The notes beneath the pieces are model-generated. The model saw only the letters and a program-made list of their open reading frames with translations, ran no database searches and was not told the DNA's origin. Shown here piece by piece: positions 32,242 through 41,800 of a DNA stretch of 55,642 bases; the stretch's first letter is position 1; every line of letters begins with the position of its first letter. The position numbers were made by a program, and so were the translations under genes. Origin of the DNA: DASZVN01 sp035547055 (GTDB taxonomy: Bacteria; Pseudomonadota; Alphaproteobacteria; Rhizobiales; Methylopilaceae); the NCBI GenBank assembly GCA_035547055.1, contig DASZVN010000119.1, forward strand, positions 1 through 55,642, given 5' to 3'.

Positions 32242-33258
32242 ATGTCGATCGACATGCACGCCCATTGGGTGCCCGAGCCTTTGTGCGAAGCGCTCCGCCA
32301 GCGCACCACGCCGCCGATGATCGCGAAGGGCGAGGACGGCCGCGACTACCTCACCGCCGGCTTCGGTCCCGGCCCGTTGGCGCCGCCCGAGGCCCTCGAA
32401 AGCCGGCTCGCGGACATGGACCGCTGCGGCGTCGAGCACGCCGTGCTCTCGGTCACGCCGGTCTACGGCATCGAGGCGCTGCCGGCGGCCGAGGCGCTGC
32501 CCCTCTGCCGCGCCATCAACGACGCGCTCGCGGCGGCCTGCGCCGCCCATCCGACGCGGTTCTCGGCCCTGGCGACGCTGCCGACCGGCGACATGCCCGC
32601 GGCGCTCGCCGAGTTCGACCGCGCGATGGGCCTGCCCGGCATGGTCGGCTCGCTGCTGCCGGGCGACGGCTTCCTCTCGAAGCAGCGCGCCGAGCGCTTC
32701 CGGCCGCTGTTCGCGGCCGCGGACCGGCTCGCCGCGATCTTCCTGGTCCACTATGCACGGATCGGCGACGACCCCGATGCGCCCAGAGTCGACAAGTCCG
32801 ACAACGCCCACGCCCGCATGGGCTCGCTCGACATGCAGGCGCGCATCTCGTCGAACATGGTCACGTTCTGCATGACCGACTTCCTCGACGCCTACCCGGA
32901 CGTCACGGTCCTTTGCCACAATCTCGGCGGCAACCTGCCGTTCGAGATCGAGCGGCTCGACCACCGCTCGATCATCGACCGGCCGGCCGACGAGCTGCCG
33001 TCGGCGCGGGTGCGGCGGGCCAGGGTGATGGTCGACTGCAACTCGCTCGGCGCCCGCTCGATCGAGCTGGCGGCCGATCTCTACGGTGCCCGGCGCATCG
33101 TCCTCGGCACCGACGGCACCGCCTTCGGCATGGACTGGTCGAACAAGGCGATCGCCGAGGCCCGGATCGGCGAGGCGGACCGCCGCGCCATCTTCCACGA
33201 CAACGCCGCCGCGGCGCTCGCCCGCGTCCGCCGGCCTGCGGCCGCTGCCGCGGAGTAG
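32242..33258 (+). CDS. Amidohydrolase family 2 protein (ACMS decarboxylase-like)
   Basis: A 338-residue metal-dependent TIM-barrel enzyme of amidohydrolase family 2. The N-terminal metal motif is MHAHW (residues 5-9). Other landmarks are ESRLADMDRCGVEHAVLSVTP near 52-72, CHNLGG near 226 and GTDGTAFGMDW near 290 with the final Asp. The group includes 2-amino-3-carboxymuconate 6-semialdehyde decarboxylase, gamma-resorcylate decarboxylase and related enzymes. The substrate is unknown. ATG at 32242 gives the family N-terminus. It starts 50 bp after the exonuclease gene and may be cotranscribed with it. An aromatic-acid decarboxylase would fit the accessory catabolism elsewhere in the window, but they are not linked. 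Confidence 0.9.
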   Translation: MSIDMHAHWVPEPLCEALRQRTTPPMIAKGEDGRDYLTAGFGPGPLAPPEALESRLADMDRCGVEHAVLSVTPVYGIEALPAAEALPLCRAINDALAAACAAHPTRFSALATLPTGDMPAALAEFDRAMGLPGMVGSLLPGDGFLSKQRAERFRPLFAAADRLAAIFLVHYARIGDDPDAPRVDKSDNAHARMGSLDMQARISSNMVTFCMTDFLDAYPDVTVLCHNLGGNLPFEIERLDHRSIIDRPADELPSARVRRARVMVDCNSLGARSIELAADLYGARRIVLGTDGTAFGMDWSNKAIAEARIGEADRRAIFHDNAAAALARVRRPAAAAAE

Positions 33259-33269
33259 GGCGCTCCGCC

Positions 33270-33350
33270 GTCATTGCGAGCGAAGCGAAGCAATCCAGGG
33301 GGGCGAGCCTGGCCCCTGGATTGCTTCGTCGCTGCGCTCCTCGCAATGAC
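33270..33350. repeat. Family A palindromic repeat, copy 2
   Basis: An 81-bp near-perfect palindrome from GTCATTGCGAGCGAAGC to GCTCCTCGCAATGAC, between the amidohydrolase stop and mutS. Confidence 0.9.
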
Positions 33351-33398
33351 GGGTGAGGCCCTGACGGCCCGCCTCCGAATGCGTTAGGGTCCGCCGCC

Positions 33399-36107
33399 AT
33401 GGGGCGGGGCGCGGGCAAGGACCAGCAGGAGAGCGGCGCGGCGGCGGGGGTCAGCCCGCTGATGGCGCAATATATCGAGATCAAGGCCGCCAATCCGGAC
33501 TGCCTGCTGTTCTACCGGATGGGCGATTTCTACGAGCTGTTCTTCGAGGACGCCGAGACCGCCAGCCGTGCCCTCGGCATCGTCCTGACCAAGCGCGGCA
33601 AGCATCTCGGCGAGGACATCCCGATGTGCGGCGTGCCGGTCGAGCGCGCCGACGACTATCTCCAACGGCTGATCGCCCGCGGGTTTCGCGTCGCCGTCTG
33701 CGAGCAGCTCGAGGACCCGGCGGAAGCGCGGAAGCGCGGCGGCAAGTCCGTCGTCCGCCGCGACGTGATCCGTCTCGTCACGCCCGGCACCATCACCGAA
33801 GAGGCGCTGCTGGAGCCGGGGCGGCCGAACCGCCTCGTCGTCCTGGCGCGCCGCGTCGTCGGCGAGGAGGATGCCGTCTGGGGCGTCGCCGCGCTCGACG
33901 TCTCGACCGGCGCCTTCACCGTCGAGGAGGCTTCGCCGGCGGCGCTCGCCGCGGTGGTGGCGCGGCTCGACCCGGCCGAGATCGCCGCGCCCGAGGCGTC
34001 GATCGGCTCGATCGAGCTCACGCCGCTCGCCGCGAGCGGGACGCCGCTCACGCCGCTTCCGCCCGCGATGACCGACGGCGTCAGCGCCGAACGCCGGCTG
34101 GCGGAGGCGTTCGGCGTCGCGACGCTCGCGGGCTTCGGCGCGCTCGGCCGTGCCGAGATCATGGCCGCCGCGGCCGCCGTGTCCTATGTCGAGCGCACCC
34201 AGCGCGGGGCCCGGCCGCCGCTGTCCCCGCCGCAGCATCTCGCCGCCGGCGCCTATCTCGACATCGACGCCGCGACCCGCGCCAATCTGGAGCTGACGAA
34301 GACGCTGGCCGGCGAGCGCCGCGGCAGCCTGCTCCACGCGATCGACCGCACCGTGACCGCGGCCGGCCGCCGCCTCCTCGCCGAGCGGCTGGCGAGCCCG
34401 CTGACCGCGGTCGAGGCGATCCGCGCCCGGCTCGATGCCGTGGCGGCCTTGGTCGCGGACCCCGCGCTCCGCCAGGATGGCCGCGACCACCTCCGCGCCG
34501 CGCCCGACCTCGTGCGCGCGCTGCAGCGCCTCGCCTTCGGCCGCGGCGGCCCCCGCGATCTCTTCGCGATCGGCCAGGGGCTGGCGGCCGCCCGTGCGCT
34601 GGCCGCCCGCCTCGCGAGTGCCGACCTGCCCACGGAGCTTGCGGCGGCGGCAGTCGCGCTCGCTCCGCCGGACGGGGGACTCGCCGATGCGCTGACGGCG
34701 GCGCTCGCCGGCGAGCTGCCGGCGCGGGTCTCCGACGGCGGCTTCATCCGCACGGGCTTCGACGACGAGCTCGACGGCCAGCGCGCGCTGCGCGACGATT
34801 CGCGCCGCGTCGTCGCGGGGCTTCAGGGGCGCTATGCCGAAGACACCCGCATCCGCACGCTCAGGGTCAAGCACACCAACTTCCTCGGCTATTTCGTCGA
34901 GGTGCCGGCGGCGGCAGGCGAGGCGCTCAGGGCGCCGCCGTGGAACGCGACCTTCGTTCACCGCCAGACCATGCAGGGCGCGATGCGCTTCTCGACGGTC
35001 GAGCTGTCGGACCTCGAAAGCCGCATCGCCGCCGCTGCCGACCGCGCATTGGCCCGCGAGGCCGCGATCTTCAAGGACCTCGCCGCCCGGGTGCTCGCCG
35101 CCGCCGAGGGGCTGAAGGCGCTGGCCGCCGGCCTCGCCGCGCTCGACGTCGCCACGGCGCTCGCCGCGCTCGCGGTCGAGTGCCGGCTGGCGCGGCCGGA
35201 GATCGAGGACAGTCTCGCCTTCGCGATCGAGGGCGGACGCCATCCCGTGGTCGAGCAGGCGCTGGACGGCGCGCCCTTCGTCGCCAACGACTGCGACCTC
35301 TCCCCGCCGGCCGGCGCCGAGGCGGGGCGCATCTGGCTCGTCACCGGGCCCAACATGGGCGGCAAGTCGACCTTCCTCCGCCAGAACGCGCTGATCGCGA
35401 TCCTCGCCCAGATGGGGAGCTTCGTCCCGGCGGCGCGGGCGCGGATCGGTGTGATCGACCGCCTGTTCAGCCGCGTCGGCGCGGCGGACGACCTCGCCCG
35501 CGGCCGCTCGACCTTCATGGTCGAGATGGTCGAGACCGCGGCGATCCTGAACCAGGCGACGCCGCGCTCGCTCGTCATCCTCGACGAGATCGGCCGCGGC
35601 ACCGCGACCTTCGACGGCCTCTCGATCGCCTGGGCGACGATCGAGCACCTGCACGGCGTCAATCGCTGCCGGGCGCTGTTCGCGACCCATTTCCAGGAGC
35701 TGACCGAGCTCGCCCGCCGCCTGCCGCGCCTTCACAACGCGACGCTCCGCGTGGCGGAGTGGAAAGGCGAGGTGGTGTTCCTCCACGAGGTGGTGCCGGG
35801 CGCCGCCGACCGCTCCTACGGCATCCAGGTGGCGAAGCTCGCCGGCCTGCCGGCCGCGGTGGTCGAGCGCGCCAAGGCGATCCTGGCCGAGCTGGAATCG
35901 GGCGAGCGTGCGATGCCCGGCGGCCGCGGACCCGGCCTCGCCGAGCTGCCGCTGTTCGCCGCCGCGCTGGCGCCGCCGCCGGGTGTCGTGACGGCCCCGG
36001 CGCCGGATCCGCTGCGCGAGGCCCTCGCCGCCGTCGACCCCGACGCCCTGACGCCCCGCCAGGCCCTCGACGCGCTCTATCGGCTGAAGGCCGCGGGTCG
36101 CTCGTAG
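33399..36107 (+). CDS. mutS: DNA mismatch repair ATPase MutS
   Basis: A 902-residue mismatch-recognition protein. Domain I carries FYRMGDFYELFFEDA (about residues 42-56), the MutS mismatch-wedge region. The central domains and clamp (about 270-550) follow. The ATPase domain has Walker A GPNMGGKSTFL near 650-660, Walker B SLVILDEIGRGTATFDGLS near 726-744 and the following ATHFQELTEL. The short C-terminal part (LTPRQALDALYRLKAAGRS) corresponds to the dimerisation tail and is complete. ATG at 33399 precedes a non-conserved extension of about 20 residues before the conserved start. The TAG stop is the first bases of a family E repeat. mutL is not adjacent. Confidence 0.98.
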   Translation: MGRGAGKDQQESGAAAGVSPLMAQYIEIKAANPDCLLFYRMGDFYELFFEDAETASRALGIVLTKRGKHLGEDIPMCGVPVERADDYLQRLIARGFRVAVCEQLEDPAEARKRGGKSVVRRDVIRLVTPGTITEEALLEPGRPNRLVVLARRVVGEEDAVWGVAALDVSTGAFTVEEASPAALAAVVARLDPAEIAAPEASIGSIELTPLAASGTPLTPLPPAMTDGVSAERRLAEAFGVATLAGFGALGRAEIMAAAAAVSYVERTQRGARPPLSPPQHLAAGAYLDIDAATRANLELTKTLAGERRGSLLHAIDRTVTAAGRRLLAERLASPLTAVEAIRARLDAVAALVADPALRQDGRDHLRAAPDLVRALQRLAFGRGGPRDLFAIGQGLAAARALAARLASADLPTELAAAAVALAPPDGGLADALTAALAGELPARVSDGGFIRTGFDDELDGQRALRDDSRRVVAGLQGRYAEDTRIRTLRVKHTNFLGYFVEVPAAAGEALRAPPWNATFVHRQTMQGAMRFSTVELSDLESRIAAAADRALAREAAIFKDLAARVLAAAEGLKALAAGLAALDVATALAALAVECRLARPEIEDSLAFAIEGGRHPVVEQALDGAPFVANDCDLSPPAGAEAGRIWLVTGPNMGGKSTFLRQNALIAILAQMGSFVPAARARIGVIDRLFSRVGAADDLARGRSTFMVEMVETAAILNQATPRSLVILDEIGRGTATFDGLSIAWATIEHLHGVNRCRALFATHFQELTELARRLPRLHNATLRVAEWKGEVVFLHEVVPGAADRSYGIQVAKLAGLPAAVVERAKAILAELESGERAMPGGRGPGLAELPLFAAALAPPPGVVTAPAPDPLREALAAVDPDALTPRQALDALYRLKAAGRS

Positions 36108-36180
36108 GGTGGGCATCGGCAGAGCCGATGCCCACGTCTGGCGCTGGACGCGGGCAACGCGTTTGCGTTGCCCACCCTAC
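36104..36180. repeat. Family E palindromic repeat, copy 2
   Basis: A 77-bp palindrome from GTAGGGTGGGCATCGG to GTTGCCCACCCTAC, with the inner CCCACGTCTGGCGCTGGACGCGGG. Its TAG is the mutS stop codon (36105-36107), so it probably also serves as the mutS terminator. Confidence 0.9.
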
Positions 36181-36205
36181 GGCACCTTGCCCTGCGCAGC
36201 CCTCT

Positions 36206-36224
36206 GTTATACGTTTTGTATAAC
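36206..36224. promoter_or_regulatory. Perfect palindromic operator of the toxin-antitoxin operon
   Basis: GTTATAC (36206-36212), GTTTT spacer, GTATAAC (36218-36224), exact inverted repeat ending 11 bp before the antitoxin ATG. The arms contain TATAC/TATAAC that could form the -10 element, so binding by the AbrB-type antitoxin would block RNA polymerase. Its A/T-richness stands out from the flanks. Confidence 0.7.
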
Positions 36225-36235
36225 GGAGACCGGAG

Positions 36236-36460
36236 ATGAAGCTGGAAATCAAGAAGATCGGCAACTCGACGGGCCTGATCCTGCCCAAGGAGCTGATGGC
36301 GCGGCTCAAGCTGGAGCAGGGCGATTGGCTGTTCGTCTCCGAGACGGCCGACGGCGGCGTGCGCTTGACGCCGTTCGATCCCGAGCTTGAGCGCGGGATG
36401 GAGAGCGCGCGCAAGGTGATGAAGCGCTATCGCAATGCGCTCGCCGAGCTGGCCAAGTGA
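36236..36460 (+). CDS. AbrB/MazE-family antitoxin
   Basis: A 74-residue swapped-hairpin (AbrB/SpoVT/MazE) DNA-binding protein. MKLEIKKIGNSTGLILPKEL is the diagnostic N-terminal fold, DNA-contacting strand and GNS(T/A)G(L/I)xxP signature. The C-terminal half (ELERGMESARKVMKRYRNALAEL) is a charged helix expected to bind and neutralise the toxin. The ribosome site GGAGACC is followed by ATG at 36236. It overlaps the toxin start by 4 bp (GTGA), with antitoxin first, as usual. Autoregulation through the palindrome at 36206-36224 is expected from the family. An AbrB-type antitoxin with a Doc toxin replaces the Phd partner of phage P1. Confidence 0.93.
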   Translation: MKLEIKKIGNSTGLILPKELMARLKLEQGDWLFVSETADGGVRLTPFDPELERGMESARKVMKRYRNALAELAK

Positions 36461-36843
36461 CGGAGCCGAGCTGGCTGTCGCACGAACTCGTGCTGATGAT
36501 CCATGAGGAGCAGCTCAAGCAATTCGGCGGCCCGAGCGGCGTACGCGATCCCGGTGCATTGGAATCGGCGTTGGACAGGCCACGCAATCGCTGGGGATAC
36601 GAGGGCAGCGACCTGCCGGAACTCGCCGCGGCGTACGCTTTTGGCATCGCCCGCAACCATCCCTTCGTGGACGGCAACAAGCGGACTGCGCTGGTCGCAC
36701 TCGGCACCTTCCTCGACATCAATGGCCTCGAGTTCGTCGCGACCGAGGCCGAAGCCGTGGTGATGATTCTCGCGCTCGCGGCAGGCGAGGTGAACGAGGA
36801 CGGCCTCACCCGCTGGATCCGCGACAACCTGGCGCCGGGCTGA
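36457..36843 (+). CDS. doc: Doc/death-on-curing family toxin (Fic fold)
   Basis: A 128-residue Doc toxin. The Fic-like active-site loop HPFVDGNKRTAL lies at about residues 68-79. Lys replaces the second Gly of canonical Fic (HxFxDGNGR), as in Doc, which phosphorylates EF-Tu and stops translation instead of AMPylating. The N-terminal ELVLMIHEEQLKQFGGPSGVRDPGALESAL, with GVRDPG, is also diagnostic. The start is GTG at 36457 overlapping the antitoxin stop. All catalytic residues seem intact, so the module should be active. It is a chromosomal element located right after mutS, with no transposase or integrase nearby. Confidence 0.93.
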   Translation: MTEPSWLSHELVLMIHEEQLKQFGGPSGVRDPGALESALDRPRNRWGYEGSDLPELAAAYAFGIARNHPFVDGNKRTALVALGTFLDINGLEFVATEAEAVVMILALAAGEVNEDGLTRWIRDNLAPG

Positions 36844-36901
36844 GAATGTGGCGCCGGGCGGCGGGCGAAGGCGGCGGCGCCTCCCCATATGCGGACCAGC
36901 C

Positions 36902-38290
36902 ATGACCGAGGACGACGACCCCACCGACCGCGAGCGCAACCGCCTGTCCGCGCGGGCGGTGCGCTATGCCCGGGTCGGGGCCGGCATGGGCGGCGTGGCC
37001 GCCCGGCTCGCCGGCGCCCGCCTCGCCGGCGCCGGGCGCGACCGCGGCCGCGAAGGCGAGATGCTGGCCGCCGCGCTCGGCGGCCTAAAGGGGCCGCTGA
37101 TGAAGGTGGCCCAGCTCCTCTCGACCATCCCCGACGCGCTGCCGGCGGAATATGCCAGCGCCCTCGCGACGCTCCAGTCGAACGCCCCGCCGATGGGCCC
37201 GGCCTTCGTCCGCCGCCGCATGATGGCGGAGCTCGGCCCCGACTGGCGGAGCCGCTTCGCCGCCTTCGACCCGACGCCCGCAGCAGCCGCCTCGCTCGGC
37301 CAGGTCCACCGCGCCGAGAGCCTCGACGGCCGCAAGCTGGCGGTGAAGCTGCAATATCCCGACATGCGCTCGGCGGTCGAAGCCGACCTCGCCCAGCTCC
37401 GCATCATCATGGGCGTGCAGCGGCGCATGGACCCCTCGATCGACACCTCCGAGATCCTGAAGGAGATCGGCGCACGCGTCCGCGAGGAGCTCGACTATCG
37501 CCGCGAGGCCCGCCACGCCGCGCTCTACGCGACCATGCTCGCCGGCGAGCCGATGGTGCGCATCCCCGGCACCTGGCCCGAGCTGTCGACCGGCCGCCTC
37601 CTCACGCTCGACTGGCTCGACGGCCAGCCGATCCTCGCCTTCAAGGCGGCGGCGCCGGAGGTGCGGAACCGCCTCGCCACCGCAATGTTCCGTGCCTGGT
37701 GGCATCCCTTCGCCCATGACGGCGTGATCCACGGCGATCCCCATCTCGGCAACTACACCGTGTTCGTCGAGGCCGGCGCGGCGGCCGGCATCAATCTCCT
37801 CGACTATGGCTGCGTGCGAATCTTCCCGGCGCGCTTCGTCGCCGGCGTCGTCGCGCTCTACGAGGGGCTGCTGCACGACGATCGCGAAAAAATCGTCGGC
37901 GCCTACGAGAGCTGGGGTTTTCGCGGGCTGAGCCAGGCCCTGATCGACACGCTGAACGTCTGGGCGCGCTTCATCTACGGGCCGATGCTGAGCGACCGCG
38001 TTCGCACCCTCGCGGACGGCACCCGGCCGGGCGAGTACGGCCGCCGCGAAGCCTTTCGCGTCCACCAGGCGCTCCGCCAGCACGGGCCGGTCACGGTCCC
38101 GCGCGAGTTCGTGTTCATGGACCGCGCCGCCGTCGGCCTCGGCAGCGTCTTCCTCCATCTCGGCGCGGAGCTGAACTTCCACCGCCTGTTCGAGGCCGAG
38201 ATCGCAGGCTTCGCCGAGGCCGAGGTCGCGGCACGCCAGGCGGCGGCCCTGGCCGCGGCCGGCCTCGCGCCGCCATCCACCGAGGAGTGA
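36902..38290 (+). CDS. ABC1/UbiB-COQ8 family atypical kinase
   Basis: A 462-residue ABC1 protein, a family of atypical kinases/ATPases linked to quinone biosynthesis (UbiB, COQ8). The N-terminal regulatory helix has LKGPLMKVAQLLSTIPD at about 60-76, where the KxGQ motif reads KVAQ. The Ala-rich nucleotide loop AAAASLGQVHRAES follows near 127-140, the lysine VKLQYPDM near 150, HGDPHLGNY near 280-288 and LDYGCVR near 300 (DxG-like). No obvious transmembrane helix is seen at the C-terminus, unlike UbiB, so it is closer to ADCK-type soluble members. ATG at 36902, 58 bp after the toxin gene. The membrane protein gene begins 7 bp after its stop, suggesting cotranscription. Confidence 0.9.
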   Translation: MTEDDDPTDRERNRLSARAVRYARVGAGMGGVAARLAGARLAGAGRDRGREGEMLAAALGGLKGPLMKVAQLLSTIPDALPAEYASALATLQSNAPPMGPAFVRRRMMAELGPDWRSRFAAFDPTPAAAASLGQVHRAESLDGRKLAVKLQYPDMRSAVEADLAQLRIIMGVQRRMDPSIDTSEILKEIGARVREELDYRREARHAALYATMLAGEPMVRIPGTWPELSTGRLLTLDWLDGQPILAFKAAAPEVRNRLATAMFRAWWHPFAHDGVIHGDPHLGNYTVFVEAGAAAGINLLDYGCVRIFPARFVAGVVALYEGLLHDDREKIVGAYESWGFRGLSQALIDTLNVWARFIYGPMLSDRVRTLADGTRPGEYGRREAFRVHQALRQHGPVTVPREFVFMDRAAVGLGSVFLHLGAELNFHRLFEAEIAGFAEAEVAARQAAALAAAGLAPPSTEE

Positions 38291-38297
38291 GCCCAGC

Positions 38298-38789
38298 GTG
38301 GCCGGCACCGTCTTCGTCCGGGTGATCTCGATCCTCCTCGGCTACCTCGTCGCCGTCGTCGGCGCCGTCTCGGTCGTCGTGGTCGCGGAATGGATCCGGG
38401 CCTATCCGCCGGTCGCGGGCGACCCCGGCCTCGTGGTCGCGACCGCCGCCGCGGTGATCGTCGACGGCGCCGATCTCTTCGGCGCGATCGGACGCGCGGC
38501 GCTGGTGCCGGCGGCGGTCGCGATCGTCCTCTCCGAGATCTTCGGCTGGCGGACCTGGCTCGCCGATATCGCGCTCGCGCTCGCGGTGACGGGCGCGCTG
38601 GCGCGCCTCCTCGACCACGCCGCCAATCCGGCGCTGCCCCATCCGGTCGCGGCGATCGCCGCCGGCGCCGTCGCCGGCCTGGCCTATTGGCTGCTGGCAG
38701 GCCGCGGCGCCGGCCGCTGGCGCCGCAGCCGCGCGGTGACGGTGCCGCCGGTATTGCCGCCGCCGCTGCCGCCCCGGCCCGAACGATGA
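38298..38789 (+). CDS. Small multi-spanning membrane protein of unknown function
   Basis: A 163-residue protein with about four hydrophobic helices (residues about 5-31, 40-60, 72-100, 115-137) and a basic, Pro-rich C-terminal tail (WRRSRAVTVPPVLPPPLPPRPER). I recognise no domain. GTG at 38298 is the earliest good start, 7 bp after the ABC1-kinase stop. Similar small membrane proteins follow metabolic genes in related genomes, but the function is not known. An association with the quinone-linked ABC1 protein is a context inference only. Confidence 0.6.
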   Translation: MAGTVFVRVISILLGYLVAVVGAVSVVVVAEWIRAYPPVAGDPGLVVATAAAVIVDGADLFGAIGRAALVPAAVAIVLSEIFGWRTWLADIALALAVTGALARLLDHAANPALPHPVAAIAAGAVAGLAYWLLAGRGAGRWRRSRAVTVPPVLPPPLPPRPER

Positions 38790-38829
38790 CAAATCGGTTA
38801 GGCTGCACCGGAGCCGTCGTCGCCGCGCG

Positions 38830-38837
38830 TTAACCAT
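38830..38837 (+). promoter_or_regulatory. TTAACCAT motif (CtrA-type half site) upstream of gdhZ
   Basis: TTAACCAT lies 43 bp before the gdhZ ATG in a G+C-rich gap of 91 bp. This octamer is a known CtrA-type half site in alphaproteobacteria, and Caulobacter gdhZ is reported to be cell-cycle controlled. Only one half site is seen, so direct evidence is weak. Confidence 0.3.
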
Positions 38838-38880
38838 TTGGGGCCAAGAATGGCGCCCCGGGAGAACGGGGCTGATCGCG

Positions 38881-41800
38881 ATGGGCGAACGCAACACGGC
38901 CGAGGCTGCCGATATCGTGCTGGAAGCGGTCGACGCCATGCCTTCGGGCTTCGCCGATCTCCTCTTCGCCCGCACCGCGGCCGAGGACCTGGCCCCGCTG
39001 GGGCCCCAGGTTCGCTCGGCGCTGGCCGTCCAGGCCTGGGAGCATCTCCATCATCGCCGCGGCCGCGGCCCCGACATCCGCATCGCCGAGCTCGCCGCCG
39101 ACGGCGCCGGCGGGCCGCCGCGCACGGTCGTCGAGATCGTGAACGACGACCGGCCGTTCCTGCTCGATTCGACCGTCGAGGAGGTCACCGCCCAGGGCTT
39201 CGAGATCCGCCTGATCGCCCACCCGGTGCTGGCGCTCGCGCGCGACGGCCAGGGCCGCCTCGTCGAGTGGCACGGCCGCGCCGGCCGCACCCTGCCGGCG
39301 GGCAGCCACGGCGAGAGCCTGATCCACCTCCACGTCACGACGCCGGACCGCGCGCCGGCGCTGCAGGCGCTCGACGCCGGCCTCCGCGCCACCTATCGCG
39401 ACGTGGCCGCCGCGACCGGCGACTGGCAGGCCATGCGGCAGCGCCTCCGCGAGGCGATCAGGCGCCTCGCCGACGACCCGCCGCCGCTGCCGGCCGCCGA
39501 GATCGCCGAGGCGATCGCCTTCCTGCGCTGGCTCGACGCCGACAACTTCACCTTCCTCGGCATGCGCGACTACGCTCACCGCGCCGACGCGGCGGGCGAG
39601 CGGCTCGACCCGATCGCCGAGACCGGCCTCGGCATCCTGCGCGACCCCGAGCTCCGCATGCTCCGCCGCGGCAATGACCTCGCCACCTTCACGCCCGAGG
39701 TCCGCGCCTTCCTGCACCAGCCGGTGCCCCTCGTCGTGACCAAGGCGAGCATCCGCTCGCGCGTCCACCGCCGCGCCTATCTCGACTATGTCGGGCTCAA
39801 GCTGTTCGACGCCGACGGCGGGCTCGCGGGCGAGATGCGCCTCGTCGGCCTTTTCACCCACACCGCCTACACCCATTCGGTCGCGGACATCCCGCTGGTC
39901 CGCCGCAAGGCCGCCGAGCTGTTCGAGCGGCTCGGCTTCCAGCGCAACGAAAGCTCGGGACGGGCGCTGGTCCGGCTGCTGGAGAGCTATCCGCGCGACG
40001 ACCTGTTCCAGATCGACGGCGACACCCTGCTCGGCTTCGCCGGCGAGATCCTCTCGCTCTACGAGCGGCCGCGGATCCGCGTGCTCGCGCGGATCGACCG
40101 CTTCGACCGCTTCGTCTCGCTGATCGTCTTCATCCCCCGCGAGCGCTACGACAGCCCGCTTGCCGACCGCATCGCCCAGACCCTCGCCGAGGCCTATGGC
40201 GGCCACGTCTCGGCAATCTACCCGGCCTTTCCCGAAGGCGTGCCGCTGACCCGCCTCCACATCATCGTCGGCCGCCGCGGCGGCACGACGCCGCGGCCCG
40301 AGCGCGCGGTGCTGGAGCGGGCGATCGCCCGGCTGGTGCAGGCCTGGCCCGACCGGCTCCGCGCGATCCTGACCCAGCGCCACGGCATGCAGCGCGCCCG
40401 CCGCCTCGCCGCGCGCTATGCGGGCGCGTTCGACCAGGGCTATCGCGACGCCTTCAGCCCGGAGGACGCCGCCGCCGACATCGTCCGCCTGGAACGGCTC
40501 GGCCCCGACCGGCCGCTCGCCGCCGACTTCGCGCCGCGGCCGGACCATCCGCGCGAGATCGCGCTGAAGCTCGTCGCCCACGGCCGCGAGCTGCCGCTCG
40601 CCGAGCGGGTGCCGATGCTGGAACGGATGGGGCTGCGGGCGATCGACGAGCGCACCTTCCGCATCACCCCCGGCGAGAATGGCGACCGCACCACGGTCTG
40701 GCTCCACGACATGGTGCTGGAGGAAGCCGCCGGCGCGCCGGCGCTCGACGCCGCCGCCGGGACGCGGCTCGAGGAGCTGTTCCTCGCCGTGGTCGACGGC
40801 CGCGCCGAGAGCGACGGGCTGAACCGGCTAACCCTCCTCGCCGGTCTCGGCTGGCGCGACGTGACCGTGCTCCGCGCGGTCTCGCGCTATCTCCGCCAGG
40901 CGCTGATCCCGTTCGGCCAGGACTACATGGCCGAGGTGCTCGGCCGCCACCCGAAGATCGCCGCCGCGGTCGTCGGCCTGTTCCGCCTCCGCTTCGACCC
41001 CGAAGCGTTCGCCGACATGGCCGCGCGGGAGAAAGCCGCCGGCGCGGCGGTCGCAGCGATCGAGTCGGACCTCGACTCGGTCGAAAGCCTCGACGAGGAC
41101 CGCATCCTCCGCCGCTTTCTCGGCGTGGTGCGGGCGATGACGCGCACCAACTTCTTCCAGCGCGGGCTCGACGGCGCGCCGCCCGCGGCGCTGGCGTTCA
41201 AGGTGCGGTCGGCCGAGATCGACGGGCTGCCGGCGCCGCGGCCGCTGTTCGACCTCTTCGTCCATTCGCCGCGCTTCGAGGGCATCCATCTCCGCTTCGG
41301 CCGGGTCGCCCGCGGCGGCATCCGCTGGTCCGACCGGCCGCAGGACTTCCGCACCGAGATCCTCGGCCTGGTGAAGGCCCAGCAGGTCAAGAACGCGGTG
41401 ATCGTGCCGGTCGGCGCCAAGGGCGGCTTCGTCCCGCTGAAGCTGCCGGAGGGCCCGCGCGAGGCGGTGTTCGCCGAGGGCACCGCGGTCTACCGCCAGT
41501 TCATCGCGACGCTGCTCGACCTCACCGACGATCTCGACGGCGGTGAGGTGGTGCCGCCGCGCGCAATGGTCCGCTACGACGGCGACGATCCCTATCTCGT
41601 CGTCGCCGCCGACAAGGGCACCGCGACCTTCTCCGACACCGCCAACGCGATCGCGGCCGAGCACGGCTTCTGGCTCGACGACGCCTTCGCCTCCGGCGGC
41701 TCGGAGGGCTACGACCACAAGGCCATGGGCATCACCGCCCGCGGCGCCTGGGAGAGCGTGAAGCGCCATTTCCGCGAGAAGGGCGTCGACGTGCAGACGA

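Noticed and set aside
33384..36116. 910-residue leftward open frame opposite mutS
   Set aside because: Low-complexity Arg/Gly/Glu/Asp translation antisense to a complete mutS.
36206..36224. Palindrome before the antitoxin read as a mutS terminator
   Set aside because: The arms are A/T-rich with a short loop and no following T tract, and the position just before the antitoxin fits an operator. The G+C-rich repeat at 36104-36180 is the better terminator candidate.
38830..40707. 625-residue leftward open frame opposite the start of gdhZ
   Set aside because: No domain, shadow composition, antisense to a full-length recognised gene.
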